A stretch of DNA of 64,000 nt. Source: DASQPR01 sp963797605. GTDB taxonomy: Bacteria; Actinomycetota; Actinomycetes; Mycobacteriales; Micromonosporaceae. The position numbers and the translations under genes are program-made. The DNA lies in assembly GCA_963797605.1 (NCBI GenBank), contig CAWCPX010000017.1:626322-690321 (forward strand), read 5' to 3'. Below are positions 10,045 through 19,798 of the stretch, in pieces (the first letter of the stretch is position 1; each line of letters starts with the position of its first letter). The notes below the pieces were generated by a model. The model saw only the letters and a program-made list of their open reading frames with translations, had not been told where the DNA came from and searched no databases.

Positions 10045-11739
10045 CTACGCGAAGTCGTCTTCCCAGAACTCGCCCGGGTTTCGGTCGTCGGGCGTGCGCT
10101 TCTCCTCGGAGGTACGCATTTCGACGCGGCGGATCTTGCCGGAGATCGTCTTCGGGAGCTCGGCGAACTCGAGTCGCCGGATCCGCTTGAACGGTGCCAG
10201 GCGCTCGCGCGCGAACACGAGGATCGACCGCGCGGTCTCGGCGGTGGGTTCGTGGCCCGCGGTCAGCGTGACGAACGCTTTCGGCACCGCGAGTCGCAGC
10301 GGATCGGGCGATGGCACCACGGCGGCCTCGGCGACGGCCGGGTGCTCGATCAGCACGCTTTCCAGCTCGAACGGCGAGATGCGGTAGTCGGACGCCTTGA
10401 ACACGTCGTCGGTGCGCCCGACGTAGGTGATGTAGCCGTTGTCGCCACGGACCGCCACGTCGCCGGTGTGGTAGACGCCGTCGCGCATGACCTCGGCGGT
10501 GCGCTCCTGCGAGTCTTGGTAGCCGACCATCAGCGAGATCGGCCGGGCGTCGAGGTCGATGCAGATCTCGCCCTCGTCGCCGTGTTTGCCGGTCAGCGGG
10601 TCGACCAGCACGATGCAGTAGCCCGGCAGCGGACGGCCCATCGAGCCCGGAATGAGCGGCTGGCCGGGCGGGTTTCCGATCTGCGCGGTGGTCTCGGTCT
10701 GCCCGTAACCGTCGCGGACGGTGATGCCCCAGGCCGCCCGGACCTGCTCGATGACCTCGGGGTTCAGTGGCTCGCCGGCGGCCACGCACTCCCTGATCGG
10801 CACCTCCCACGCAGCGAGATCGGCCTGGATGAGCATGCGCCAGACGGTCGGCGGTGCGCAGAACGAGGTCACGCCGCACCGCACGATCGCGTCCAACAGG
10901 GGCGCCGCCGCGAATCGCTGCTGGTTGACGATCATCACGCAGGCGGCGGCGTTCCACGGGGCGAACAGGTTGCTCCACGCGTGCTTCGCCCAGCCCGGCG
11001 AGGAGATGTTGAGGTGCACGTCGCCGGGGCGCAGACCGATCCAGTACATCGTGGAGAGGTGCCCGACCGGGTAGGACGTGTGGGTGTGCTCGACCAGCTT
11101 CGGTTGGGCGGTGGTGCCCGACGTGAAGTAGAGCAGGAGCGGGTCACCGGCGCCGGTCGGGCCGTCTTCCGACGAGTCGTGCAACGACGTGTACGAGTCG
11201 TCGTAACGCAGCCACCCCGGCATGTCGGCGCCGACGGCGATGCGGGTCCAGTCGCCGGGCACGTCGGCGAAGCGCTCGACATCGGTGGACCGCGCGATCA
11301 CGTGCGCGACGTGACCCCGCTCGACCCGGTCGGCGAGATCGAGCGGCCCGAGCAGCGTCGACGCGGGGATGATGATCGCCCCGAGTTTGATCGCGGCCAG
11401 CATCGTCTCCCACAGCTCGACCTGATTGCCGAGGATCAGCAGGATGTGATCGCCGCGGCGGACGCCCTCACTGCGCAGCCAGCCGGCGAGTTGCGACGAC
11501 CGGGCCGACAGCGCGCCGAAGCTCCACGTGCCGTCGCTGCCGTCGTCTTCGACGATCCGCAGGGCCGGGTCGTCGGCGTGCTCGACCGCGAGGACACCGT
11601 CGAACCAGTCTCGGGCCCAGTTGAAAGACTCCAGCTCCGGCCACGAAAAGCCCGCGTAAGCGGTGTCGTAGTCGTCGGCATGCGCGAGCAGGAAGTCGCG
11701 GGCCGCGCGAAACGTGTCGATCTCGGTGTCGTCAACCAC
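10045..11739 (-). CDS. AMP-forming acyl-CoA synthetase, medium-chain (ACSM-like)
   Basis: This ANL-family enzyme activates a carboxylic acid to its CoA thioester through an acyl-AMP. The core motifs are all present: LLYFTSGTTAQPK (P-loop), DGYGQTETT, YHTGDVAVRGDNGYI with GRTDDVFKASDYRISP, and the catalytic Lys in PKTISGKIRRVEMR near the C-terminus. The SPGWAKHAWSNLFAPW segment resembles medium-chain or benzoate-type synthetases; the substrate is uncertain. The GTG at 11739 is chosen because GAGAGG precedes it; another GTG at 11772 is possible. The gene is intact at about 564 residues, with no evident operon partner. Confidence 0.88.
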   Translation of the reverse strand: MVDDTEIDTFRAARDFLLAHADDYDTAYAGFSWPELESFNWARDWFDGVLAVEHADDPALRIVEDDGSDGTWSFGALSARSSQLAGWLRSEGVRRGDHILLILGNQVELWETMLAAIKLGAIIIPASTLLGPLDLADRVERGHVAHVIARSTDVERFADVPGDWTRIAVGADMPGWLRYDDSYTSLHDSSEDGPTGAGDPLLLYFTSGTTAQPKLVEHTHTSYPVGHLSTMYWIGLRPGDVHLNISSPGWAKHAWSNLFAPWNAAACVMIVNQQRFAAAPLLDAIVRCGVTSFCAPPTVWRMLIQADLAAWEVPIRECVAAGEPLNPEVIEQVRAAWGITVRDGYGQTETTAQIGNPPGQPLIPGSMGRPLPGYCIVLVDPLTGKHGDEGEICIDLDARPISLMVGYQDSQERTAEVMRDGVYHTGDVAVRGDNGYITYVGRTDDVFKASDYRISPFELESVLIEHPAVAEAAVVPSPDPLRLAVPKAFVTLTAGHEPTAETARSILVFARERLAPFKRIRRLEFAELPKTISGKIRRVEMRTSEEKRTPDDRNPGEFWEDDFA

Positions 11740-11793
11740 GTCGCCAGCCTCTCGGACATTCCCGACCCGCACAAGACCACAACCCGCCGGACC

Positions 11794-13232
11794 TCACGCT
11801 TCCACAGTTTCGAACAGGACGCGCCGTTGCGTCGGATCAGCCACCGTCAACCGGACCGGCCTGCGTTGCCCGATGACCAGGCCGGCGCCCTCGCAGCGAG
11901 CCCGGACGGCCGGGCTGTCGATCGCGACGACACCCCGGGGCGGGGCGTCGTGCTTCGGGGCGTCGACGTCGAGCACGGCGGCGTCGAACTGCTCGCCCAC
12001 CCGGCCTTCGAGCAGCACTGCCTCGGCCAGGTCGACGGCACCACGCTCGGCGGCACCAGCGACCCGATCGGTGGAGGTCATCACGTCGGGGAGTTTCGGC
12101 AGCGCCGCGCGAACCCATGCCGGCACCTCCACCCCGGCGAAGAGCGCGAGACAGACCTCGGTCGCGTAACGGTCGGCCAGACGGCGCAGGGGCGCGGTCA
12201 CGTGCGCGTAGGGAGCGGCGACGCCACCGTGCTCGATCAGAGACGGCAGCGGACCGTCGAACGCGCAGTAGCCCGCGCCCCGCATCAGCTCCGCTGACTG
12301 ATCGAGAAACGCGGCGCCCCGAGGATCGCTGCCGTCGACGGCTCCGATGACCCGGCCCGCGCTCGCACCGTCGGGCCAGTCGATGCCCAACGGAGCGGCG
12401 GCCGCCTTCAACTTGGCGATCGCCTGCGGATCGGGGCGGGGCATCGTACGCAGCAGACCGATCTTGCCGTTGATCATTATCTCGGCCGCCGCCATGCCGG
12501 TGAGCAGCGAAATCTGAGCGTTGAACTCTTCGATCGGCAGCGGCGCCGCGAAGATGAGCTGCCACCCGCCATCGACCGCCTCGACCTCCTGCGACGGGAT
12601 CGGCAGGTTGATAGCGCCCCGGACCAGGCCACGCTCGACGAGCAGCTTACCGATCTCGGGCAGCAGCGCGATCGACTCGAGCGGGCCGCTGACATCACCC
12701 GCGTCGATCGAGGCCGCGACGGCCGGGTAGTTGAGTTTGGCGCGGCTGCGGATCGTGGCCCGTTCGACTCGGACCGCCGAGGTGGCGCCGTCGGAGTCGA
12801 GATCAATCGTCCAGAGGACGGCGGCCCGGACCTGATCGGGCAGGAGGCTGGCCACGCCCTCGGAGAGGTTCGCCGGGTGCAGCGGCACCTTGCCGTCGGG
12901 CAGATAGACGGTCTGGCCACGGTGCCACGTGTCGGCTTCCAGCGCGCCGCCCGGAGTCACGAACGCGGACACGTCGGCGATGGCGTAGTAGACGCGGTAA
13001 CCGCCGCCGATCCGCCGCTCCAGACACATCGCCTGGTCAAGGTCATCGACGAGGGCGGGTCGATGGTGACGAACGCGATGTCGGTGCGGTCGAGCCGGAG
13101 CATCACCGGGCCGGTCGCGGCGATCGTGTCGGCTTCGCGCTGCGCTTCGGGCGAGAACTCCGAAGGCAGCTTTAACTCGTGACGGAGGGCGCTGAAGTCG
13201 ATTTGAGGCGCGACGAGACGGCGGATAACCAT
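11794..13232 (-). CDS. RNB-domain exoribonuclease, one frameshift
   Basis: The protein resembles the catalytic RNB domain of RNase II/R: DRTDIAFVTIDPPSS followed by DLDQAMCLERR carries the acidic Mg-binding cluster, then YYAIADVSAFVTPGG and RAKLNYPAVAASI. The flanking cold-shock and S1 domains are reduced, giving about 480 residues as in the short actinobacterial form. The frame changes near 13055, inside the acidic motif itself, where one base seems to be missing. The ATG at 13232 begins MVIRRLVAPQIDF, a plausible N-terminus. It would degrade RNA 3' to 5'. Confidence 0.82.
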
Positions 13233-13330
13233 CCGTCAGTCATACCAGCGCGTGGCGACATCGTCTTGGCGAGGCGCGAGTCAACCTTCGCCGCCGATCC
13301 CATCACGGTCTTCGCCGCGCAGTCGGGGCC

Positions 13331-13402
13331 AGGCCCTGTCTCAAAGCTGCCGTTCGGCTGCGCCGCGAGCGGCTCGCTCGAACGGACGTCGAGACAGGGC
13401 CT
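13331..13402. repeat. 72-bp compound palindrome (MITE-like or structured spacer)
   Basis: AGGCCCTGTCTC at 13331-13342 pairs exactly with GAGACAGGGCCT at 13391-13402. Inside it, CCGTTCG pairs with CGAACGG, making a nested hairpin. It lies between the starts of the RNB gene and the end of the Lys-rich frame. There is no T run, so it is not an obvious terminator. The outer arms resemble the terminal repeats of IS5-like elements. Confidence 0.5.
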
Positions 13403-13462
13403 ACCGTCACCGCTCGTGGCACCGACTGCGCGGCGCCCTGGCCACGCGTGCCTTCCGAGGAC

Positions 13463-14998
13463 TCACCGTGCCAAGCGCACGGTCGACCGACGGGCCGCCG
13501 CCTTGCGAGCCGGGGCCTTCCGTGCGCTCTTCTTCGCCGCGGCCTTCTTCGCCGGGGCTCGCTTGCTCGCCGCCGACGTGCGCTTTCGCCCCGGTGCGGA
13601 CGCCGACGTCCGTTTAGCGACGGTGGGCCGCGCGGCCTTGCGGGGCGTGCCGGTCCGGGCCACCGTGGTCCGGGTCGTCGTCCGCTTGGCCGGGGTCGCT
13701 CGCTTCGCCACCGCCTTCTTCGCCGCCGCCCGCTTGACCGCAGTGCCCTTGGCCGGAACCCGCTTGGTCGCCGTCGCCTTGCCGGCGGTGGTCTTCCGAG
13801 CGGCCGTCGTTTTCGTGGCGGCGGTCGTCTTCTTGGCCCGCGTTCGCTTGGCTGCCGTGGTCTTCTTCGCCGCCGTGGCCTTCCTCGCCGCCGCGGCCTT
13901 CCGCGCCGCGGTGGCCTTCCGGGCGGCTCCGCGGTGGTCTTCCGGGCCGCGGCGGTCTTCTTCGCGGCGGCGGTCCGCTTGGCGGTGATGGTCTTCTTGG
14001 CCACCGTCCGTTTCGCGGTCGTGGTCTTCCGGGGCCGCGTCGCGGCGGTCGCCTTCCTCGGCCGAGTCCCCGCCGTTGCCTTCCGCGCTCCCGTGGTCGC
14101 TGTGATCCGACGGGTCGCGGTCGTCTTCCGCGCCGCCGAGGTCGTCTTCCGGGCAGCCGTCGCCTTACGCGGCGCGGCCGCCTTCTTGGCCGGGGTCGCC
14201 TTTCGCGCCGCCGTCGTCTTCCGGGCGGTCGTGGTCTTGCGGGCGGTCGTGGTCTTGCGAGCGGTCGTGGTCTTCCGGGCCGCGGTGGTCTTCCGGGCCG
14301 CGGGCTTCGCGGCCCGGTGGCCTTTCGGGCGGCCGTCGCCTTCTTCGCGGGCGCCGTCTTCTTCGCCGCCGCCCGCTTCGCCGGCACCCTCGCGGATGTT
14401 GTCCGTTTCGCGGCGGTCGTCCTTTTAGCCGCCGCTGACGTGGTCTTTCGCGCGGTCGTCTTCTTCGCGGCCGTGGTCTTCTTCGCGGCGGCTCGCTTGG
14501 CCGGCGCCTTCTTCGCTGCCGCCTTCTTCGCGGGTGCCTTCTTCGCCGCCGTACGCGTCGTGACCGCCTTCTTCGCCGGCGCCTTCTTGGCCGCGGTCGT
14601 CTTCTTCGCCGCCGTGGTCTTAGCCGGCGTTTACGCAGGGTGGCGCGGTCGCCGACAGCGTCCTTGGCGCTGTTCTCTGGCCGCGGTGGTCTTCTTCGCC
14701 GGGGCCGTGGTCGTCTTACGCGCGGCCGTGGTCTTGCTAGCCGGCGTGGTCTTACGCGCGGTCGTGGTCTTGCGAGCCGTCGTGGTCTTGCGCGGGCTGC
14801 AGTCTTACGGGCCGGTGCCGTCTTCTTGGCGGCCGTGGTCTTCTTGGCGGCGGTCGTCTTCTTCGCCACGGTCGTCTTCTTGGCCGGAACCCGCTTCACC
14901 GCGGTCGTCTTGTTCGCCGGCGTCGTCTTCGCCGCCCCCACGGTGCGCTTTGTCGCGGTCGCCTTCGTGGCCGTGGTGCCCGTGGCCCGCACCGTCGT
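13463..14998 (-). CDS. Lys/Ala/Thr-rich low-complexity protein (histone H1-like), 5' truncated, many frameshifts
   Basis: On the minus strand about 1.5 kb encodes almost nothing but Lys, Ala, Thr, Val, Arg and Pro in 3-7 residue units such as AAKKTTAAKK, PAKKTTVAKK and TAVKRVPAKK. The C-terminus at 13463 ends APARKAAARRSTVRLAR. The repeats slip between frames at several points, as expected for indels in such a tract. The N-terminal domain, if any, lies beyond the junction at about 15,000 and is missing. Actinobacteria carry H1-like or HupB-like tails that bind DNA; a tail of about 500 residues would be unusually long. It could also be the tail of another DNA- or RNA-binding protein. Confidence 0.6.
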
Positions 14999-15010
14999 CG
15001 TAGAATCCGG
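14990..15010. other. Junction between actinobacterial and alphaproteobacterial sequence
   Basis: Left of this point the minus strand encodes the Lys-rich actinobacterial frame (TTVRATGTTATKATATKR). Right of it the plus strand encodes the C-terminal part of an M20 amidase (IRDDDPDVIARLELLL). Both genes lose their 5' ends here. No repeat, tRNA, integrase or insertion sequence marks the joint. All recognisable genes to the left are actinobacterial in type and all to the right alphaproteobacterial. Confidence 0.8.
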
Positions 15011-15382
15011 GACGACGATCCGGATGTGATCGCGCGGCTGGAGCTGCTGCTGCGGAGCATGGCCGCGGATGTCAGCGCGCAGGGCCGCTGCACGGTCGCG
15101 GTGGAATGTATCCGTACCGGCGCGCCGGCGATGATGGATGCTTCGTTCCAGCATGCGATCGAAGCCGCGAGCACGGCCTGTGCCGGCGGCAAGTCGATTC
15201 GCATGCCGAGCGGCGCCGGTCACGACGCCCAGGTACTCGCAACCGTGATGCCGTCGGCGATGCTTTTCGTGCCCTCGATCGGCGGCATCAGCCATCACTG
15301 GACCGAAAACACCGATGACGCCGACATCGTCACCGGCGCCGAGGTCTATGTTGACGCCTGCCGGCGACTGCTGAAAGGCTAG
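15002..15382 (+). CDS. M20-family amidase / N-carbamoyl-amino-acid hydrolase, C-terminal fragment
   Basis: About 126 residues remain. The C-terminal signature AMLFVPSIGGISHHWTEN carries the His that ligates zinc in the Zn-dependent hydantoinase/carbamoylase subfamily (allantoate amidohydrolase, N-carbamoyl-L-amino-acid hydrolase, beta-ureidopropionase). SGAGHDAQVLA is the matching His-Asp motif of the catalytic domain. The N-terminal metal site and start are missing because the gene is cut at the junction. Substrate cannot be decided. The MFS gene starts 33 bases downstream on the same strand. Confidence 0.8.
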   Translation, partial: RIRDDDPDVIARLELLLRSMAADVSAQGRCTVAVECIRTGAPAMMDASFQHAIEAASTACAGGKSIRMPSGAGHDAQVLATVMPSAMLFVPSIGGISHHWTENTDDADIVTGAEVYVDACRRLLKG

Positions 15383-15414
15383 AGTACCCGACATCGGCTA
15401 CCGCGGGAGAGGAC

Positions 15415-16631
15415 ATGGCGGCCGAGCCCAAGCCGAAGCATTCGATCAGGGACATTCCGATCGCAGTCTGGACCCTGGGCTTCGTCTCGATGCTGATGGA
15501 CATCTCATCGGAGATGATCCACGCCTTGCTGCCGGTCTATCTGGTCACGGTGCTCGGCGCCTCGATGGCGACGGTCGGGGTCATCGAGGGCATCGCCGAG
15601 GCGACGGCGTCGATCACAAAGATATTTTCCGGCGCGCTTTCGGACTGGCTCGGCAGGCGCAAATGGCTCGCGGCCTTCGGCTACGGCCTCGCCGCATTCA
15701 CCAAGCCGGTGTTTCCGCTGGCGCCTGATATCGGCTGGCTGGTCGCGGCGCGCTTCGTCGATCGGATCGGCAAGGGTATTCGCGGCGCGCCCGCGCGATG
15801 CGCTGGTGGCGGAACTCGCGCCGGATCATCTGCGCGGCGCGAGCTTTGGTCTGCGCCAATCGCTCGATACGGTCGGCGCGTTCGCCGGCCCGCTGCTCGC
15901 CATCGCGCTGATGTGGTGGACGGCAGACAACTTCACGGTCGTGTTCTGGTTCGCCGTCGTTCCCGCCTTTCTGTCGCTGGCGCTGATCAGTTTCGCCGTG
16001 CGCGAGCCGGATCGGCCGCAGGGCCGGCGCCAGCGTGCGCAATCCGGTCAGCCTGACCGAAATGCAGGAATCTCGGCGCCGCCTATTGGTGGGTGGTCGC
16101 CGTTGCGACCGTGTTCACGCTGGCGCGGTTCAGCGAGGCGTTCCTGATTCTGCGCGCCCAGAATGTCGGGCTGCCGATCACACTGGTGCCGGCCGTGCTG
16201 GTGCTGATGAACGTCGTCTATGCCGTCGCGGCCTATCCCGCCGGCGCGTTTCGGATCGCATGAGCCGCGTACCGCTGCTCGCGACCGGAATTCTGTTGCT
16301 GGTTGCCGCCGATCTCGCTCTGGCGCTGCTGCCGTCGCTCGGCGGCGTCGCGCTCGGCGTCGTGCTGTGGGGGCTGCATATGGGATTCACCCAGGGGCTG
16401 CTGGCCGCGCTGGTGGCGGATACCTCGCCCGCCGAGTTGCGCGGCACCGCCTACGGATTTTTCAACCTGCTGGGCGGACTTGCGATGCTCGCCGCCAGCG
16501 TCATCGCCGGTGGCCTTTGGGATATCGCGGGACCACCAGGCACCTTCCTGGCCGGCGCCGGTTTCGCGATCATCGCGCTGGCGGGTTTGCTCGCCGTGCG
16601 AAGCAAGGTCACCGGCAAGGCCGCCGGCTGA
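15415..16631 (+). CDS. MFS transporter, four frameshifts
   Basis: The reconstructed protein has about 400 residues and 12 predicted helices. The MFS signature between helices 2 and 3 is SGALSDWLGRRKWLAAFGYG. The N-terminus SIRDIPIAVWTLGFVSMLMD and the later WGLHMGFTQGLLAALVAD and LRGTAYGFFNLLGG segments belong to a subgroup common in Bradyrhizobiaceae. Frame changes occur near 15790, 16025, 16070 and 16250, each between recognisable segments. Substrate unknown. ATG start with GGGAGAGG six bases upstream. Confidence 0.8.
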
Positions 16632-16663
16632 AGCTGAGCGTGTCGGTACGCGAGCGAAGTTCT

Positions 16664-16881
16664 TCACCGGCGCCGCCCCCAGGAAATCGCGCTCCAGACC
16701 CGTTCGTGCAGGTAATACCAGGCGATCTTGGTGATGACCTCGAGACCCGCGATCGAACCTGCGATCTCGACCCTGCCGGTCATGAACCAGCTGATGGCAA
16801 ACGTATCGAGCGTCCCAAGGTTCGCCAACTGACGGCCTTCAGAACCGACCTCGCATGTGTCTCCGCTCCACGAAACAGCAC
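16664..16881 (-). CDS. DUF2061 small membrane protein, one frameshift
   Basis: Reconstructed, the N-terminus reads AETHARSVLKAVSWRTLG in one frame and then TLDTFAISWFMTGRVEIAGS in the next, with the break near 16815. This is the DUF2061 pattern, a roughly 70-residue protein with two membrane helices that ends YYLHERVWSAISWG. The GTG at 16881 is favoured because AGGAGG lies eight bases before it. The function of the family is not known. It converges with the MFS gene. Confidence 0.65.
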
Positions 16882-17104
16882 CCGGCATGCCTCCTGTGTG
16901 GCGTTGACAGAATTTACCATGCCGGCGCACCGGACCGCTTCACGATCGTCGTCTTGCCGCCGACTTTTCGCGTCCAGGCATCTCTCGGACCGGCCGCAGC
17001 CCGGTTCCGGACTTCTTGGACGAAGTGAGCGCTCTGATATGCCGCACCGTGGCGAACGTCGAGCACGCCGACGGCCTGGTTCTCAGCCAGGAAATGGAGT
17101 TGAA

Positions 17105-17402
17105 ATGAGACTGATCATTGTCCTCGGCGCGATCTGCGCGCTGACAGTGCCGCTTCCGCCCAGACCGCCGATTGCAGCGCGATCGCGGATCCCGCCGCAA
17201 AGCTCGCCTGTTACAACAACGAGCCGCCGCCCACCCCAGCACGGCCCGCGACAGCCCGCCCCCAGCCGCCGCAAGACCGGCGCCGCAATGCCGCACGGCC
17301 ACGAGGCCATCGACCAGCGAAAGCAGCAAATACATCGACCAGATCGGCGAGGAAGACGCCATCGTCAGCGCCAAGATGCGGGGCATCTGCCGCGGCTGCT
17401 GA
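17105..17402 (+). CDS. Small exported protein, frameshifted
   Basis: The start MRLIIVLGAICALTVP followed in the next frame by SAQTADCSAIADPAAKLACY is a signal peptide plus a short Cys-containing domain. The middle is Pro/Arg rich. After another frame change the C-terminus reads IDQIGEEDAIVSAKMRGICRGC. The last residues, ICRGC, are shared with the minus-strand gene at 21795-22046, so the two are likely distant paralogues. GGAG lies seven to ten bases before the ATG. Function unknown. Confidence 0.55.
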
Positions 17403-17444
17403 GCGGTTGCGCATTTCCAGCCGCAGCAACGCGCTTCGGCGCAA

Positions 17445-17472
17445 AAAAGCCCCGGACGATGCCGGGGCTTTT
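17445..17472. terminator. Bidirectional rho-independent terminator
   Basis: AAAAGCCCCGG at 17445-17455 pairs with CCGGGGCTTTT at 17462-17472, with a six-base loop. A runs on one side and T runs on the other serve both the small exported gene (+) and the convergent Omp gene (-). The same GCCCCGG hairpin type follows the other Omp genes in this window. Confidence 0.85.
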
Positions 17473-17520
17473 AATTTGTCGAGGGAGGAACCTACAGGCC
17501 CCGTCGTTGCCAGTACTTGC

Positions 17521-18325
17521 TCAGTACTTGGCGACAACCGGGACCACCGAAGTTGAACTTGTAGTTCACGCCGACCAGGAACTGCTCGACTTCAAGCTTG
17601 GTGCGGACGACGTCCGCGAAGCCGACGGTGTTCGGGCCGTTGCAACGAAGGTCACGTCCTTGTTGCCGAAGTCCATATAGTTGAACTCGCCGAACACCGA
17701 CCAGCCGCGGGCGAACATGCCATTCAAGACCGCCGCCGACGGTCCAGCCCTGGCGATTAACGCTAGCGCGGTTTCAGAGACGAACGGGGTCGGGAACGAA
17801 GCCGTTGAAGGTGTGATCGACGCGGGTCCAGGCGCCTCCGCCCTTGACGTAACCGAGCAGCTGGCCGGCGTGAAGAGATAGCCAAGCGCGGCCGGTGACG
17901 GTGAACATGTCCTTCACCTGGTTGACCGAATTAAACGAACCGACCGGAAAGCCCGGGAAAGCGGTCGGATGAAGTGCGTGCTGCCGACCCTGCCGTAGTC
18001 ATACATGCCCTGGATGCCGATCACCCAGTTGCTGGCAAACTGGTAGTCGCAACCGATCTGACCGCCACCGATGAAGTCGGTGCCGTTGCTGCCGCCGAAA
18101 TCGTTATTCGGAGCGACGGCGCATGCCATCGACCTTGGCGACCTGGGTCTGATGCGGCCGCTCCCAACCACCGCCGACATTGCCGCCGATGTAGCATCCG
18201 CTCCAGCTATAAACCGCGACCGGGACCGGGGGCGGCGCCTTGGTGTAACGGGGCGCCATGTCGGCCGCAACGGCCGATCCGGTCATCGCAATCGCTGCGA
18301 GCATTCCAAAAGCAAAATTCTTCAT
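17521..18325 (-). CDS. Outer-membrane beta-barrel protein (Omp25/RopB-like), frameshifted (Omp A)
   Basis: The signal peptide MKNFAFGMLAAIAMTGSAVA ends before ADMAPRYTKAPPP. Barrel strands follow: WSGCYIGGNVGGGW, FIGGGQIGCDYQFASNWVIGIQG and, at the C-terminus, VGVNYKFNF with the final GGPVVAKY after one inserted C. That C-terminus is the same as in the two Omp genes at 49.7 and 50.8 kb. Several frame changes interrupt the middle. Family proteins are 8-stranded barrels abundant in rhizobial outer membranes. Start ATG at 18325 with AAGGGGAAA upstream; the terminator at 17445-17472 follows. Confidence 0.8.
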
Positions 18326-18623
18326 TTTGATTTCCCCTTGCCCAAATTGCGAAATTGTCAGAATTGCTTTTAATGGAATTGGGCCGGCAATGCTGTGGCG
18401 TGACAGACACAGTCGCGCGGAAGATTTCAGCCTCAAAGTTCCCGAAACCAAGTATTTGCGACACTCAATTTGCCGGCGCCGAATGCACCTCTGCGCCATC
18501 AAGGTTTGCGAATCGCAAGTGGCGTTCCGGCGACAACGAGTCACGTCGGATTGTCTTGGGATTTTCTTGCAAACCGCTGAATTTACGGCCATTTTCGAAC
18601 CATGGAAGACAAAGTTCCCTGAC
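18326..18623. other. Intergenic region between divergent Omp A and PrsW genes
   Basis: These 298 bases hold no gene I can support. The half next to Omp A is comparatively A+T rich, as expected for a strong promoter region. A short frame at 18602 stops after six codons. Confidence 0.5.
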
Positions 18624-19670
18624 ATGCTGCTGCTTCAGGCCCTCCCCACCTCGATCGGCGCCGCCGCCATCGCGCCGGCGTTGCTGGTGCTGTGGCTCGT
18701 CATCGCCGCCGACGAGCGCCCCGGCCCGCCTGCGCGGGTGTGGCTGGCCTTCATGCTCGGGGCCGCCAGCATTTCGCTGCTGGGAATTGCGCGCGCGCCG
18801 TTTGCCGCGATTCTCGCCGTCCCCGGAAATCCCTGGATGACGCAGGCGCTGCGCTCGGTGTTCGGCGTCGCCGCGCCCGAAGAGATCGTCAAGGTGCTCG
18901 TCATCATCGCGGTGTCGGCGTGGCGCGGCGGCGCACCTTCGCGGATCCGATGGACACCGTGGTCTATGGCGCGGCGGCGGGCCTCGGCTTCGCGGCTTAC
19001 GAAAACCTCGCTTATCTCGTGCAGCACGCCGACATGTGGCGATCGCTGGCCGCCTTGCGCAGCGTGCTGACCGTGCCGTTCCACGGCGCGCTCGGCATCA
19101 TCGCCGGCGCCTATATCGCGATCGCGCGCGCCGGCACGGCGCTCGGCGCCAACCGGCATCATCGCGACTGGGCGCGCATCTCGAGCTGGTGTCTGGTGCT
19201 GTTCGCGCCGGTCGCGCTGCATGCGGCGTTCGATTTTCCGCTGCTGACGCTGCAGAAGAATCCGGATCTCGGATCCATCGACGCGGCTGATGCTGGGAAC
19301 GGCAAGCGTGCTGATCGGCTTCAGCTCGATCGGATTTGCGGTGCGGCTGGTGCGGCGCGTCGGCCGGCACCATGCGCCGCGCACCGAGATCGCGCGCGAG
19401 CGGCTGAGCCAGTTGCGGCGGATGTGGGCGCTGCTGGTCGCGGGCGGCGGCGCGGGCTTTGCCGGCGTGGCTTTCCTGCTGACCTCGCTCCATCACTGGT
19501 TCGTCAATCCCGAGCGCAACGCGTCGCTGGTGCTGATCCCGATCGGCCTCACCTCGATCCTGATCGGCTTCGCGCTGCTGGTGGCGACCACGGCGGTCTA
19601 TATTTTCGGCCGCAACCGGATGCGGACGTCGTCGGAAGGCTTTTCGTCCGCGCCCGAGGCGCCAGGCTGA
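18624..19670 (+). CDS. PrsW-family intramembrane metalloprotease, two frameshifts
   Basis: The PrsW motifs are present: PEEIVK at residues 85-90, YENLAYL, a conserved His in VPFHGALGIIAGAYI and another in ALHAAFDFPLL. About seven or eight membrane helices are predicted. In Bacillus PrsW starts the cleavage of an anti-sigma factor; the role in alphaproteobacteria is unknown. Frame changes fall near 18940 and 19290. The ATG at 18624 is chosen because the ATG at 18602 runs into a stop. No anti-sigma gene is adjacent. Confidence 0.8.
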
Positions 19671-19798
19671 GACTGTCGAATTGCGACCTCCGTCGTCTGA
19701 TCTCGATTTCAATCAAGATCGACGAACAAATTTCACCCGCAAGCGTCGTACGAGCTATACTGCGCATCCATCGGCGCGGCAGGCATCGGGAGATTCCA

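Noticed and set aside
9847..12297. 816-codon open frame on the + strand
   Set aside because: It lies antisense to the acyl-CoA synthetase and the RNB gene, has Arg/Gly/Val/Asp-biased composition typical of a high-G+C shadow frame, and shows no family motif.
13179..14428. Long + strand frames rich in Ala, Val, Phe and Arg
   Set aside because: They are the complement of the Lys-rich tract: AAG/GCC codons read as CTT/GGC on the other strand.
13463..14998. CRISPR-like or tandem DNA repeat
   Set aside because: The repetition is at the level of short amino-acid units with varying codons; there are no constant-length repeats and spacers.
14900..15100. Genomic-island boundary
   Set aside because: No tRNA, integrase, direct repeat or insertion sequence; two cut genes of different phyla point to a chimeric assembly.
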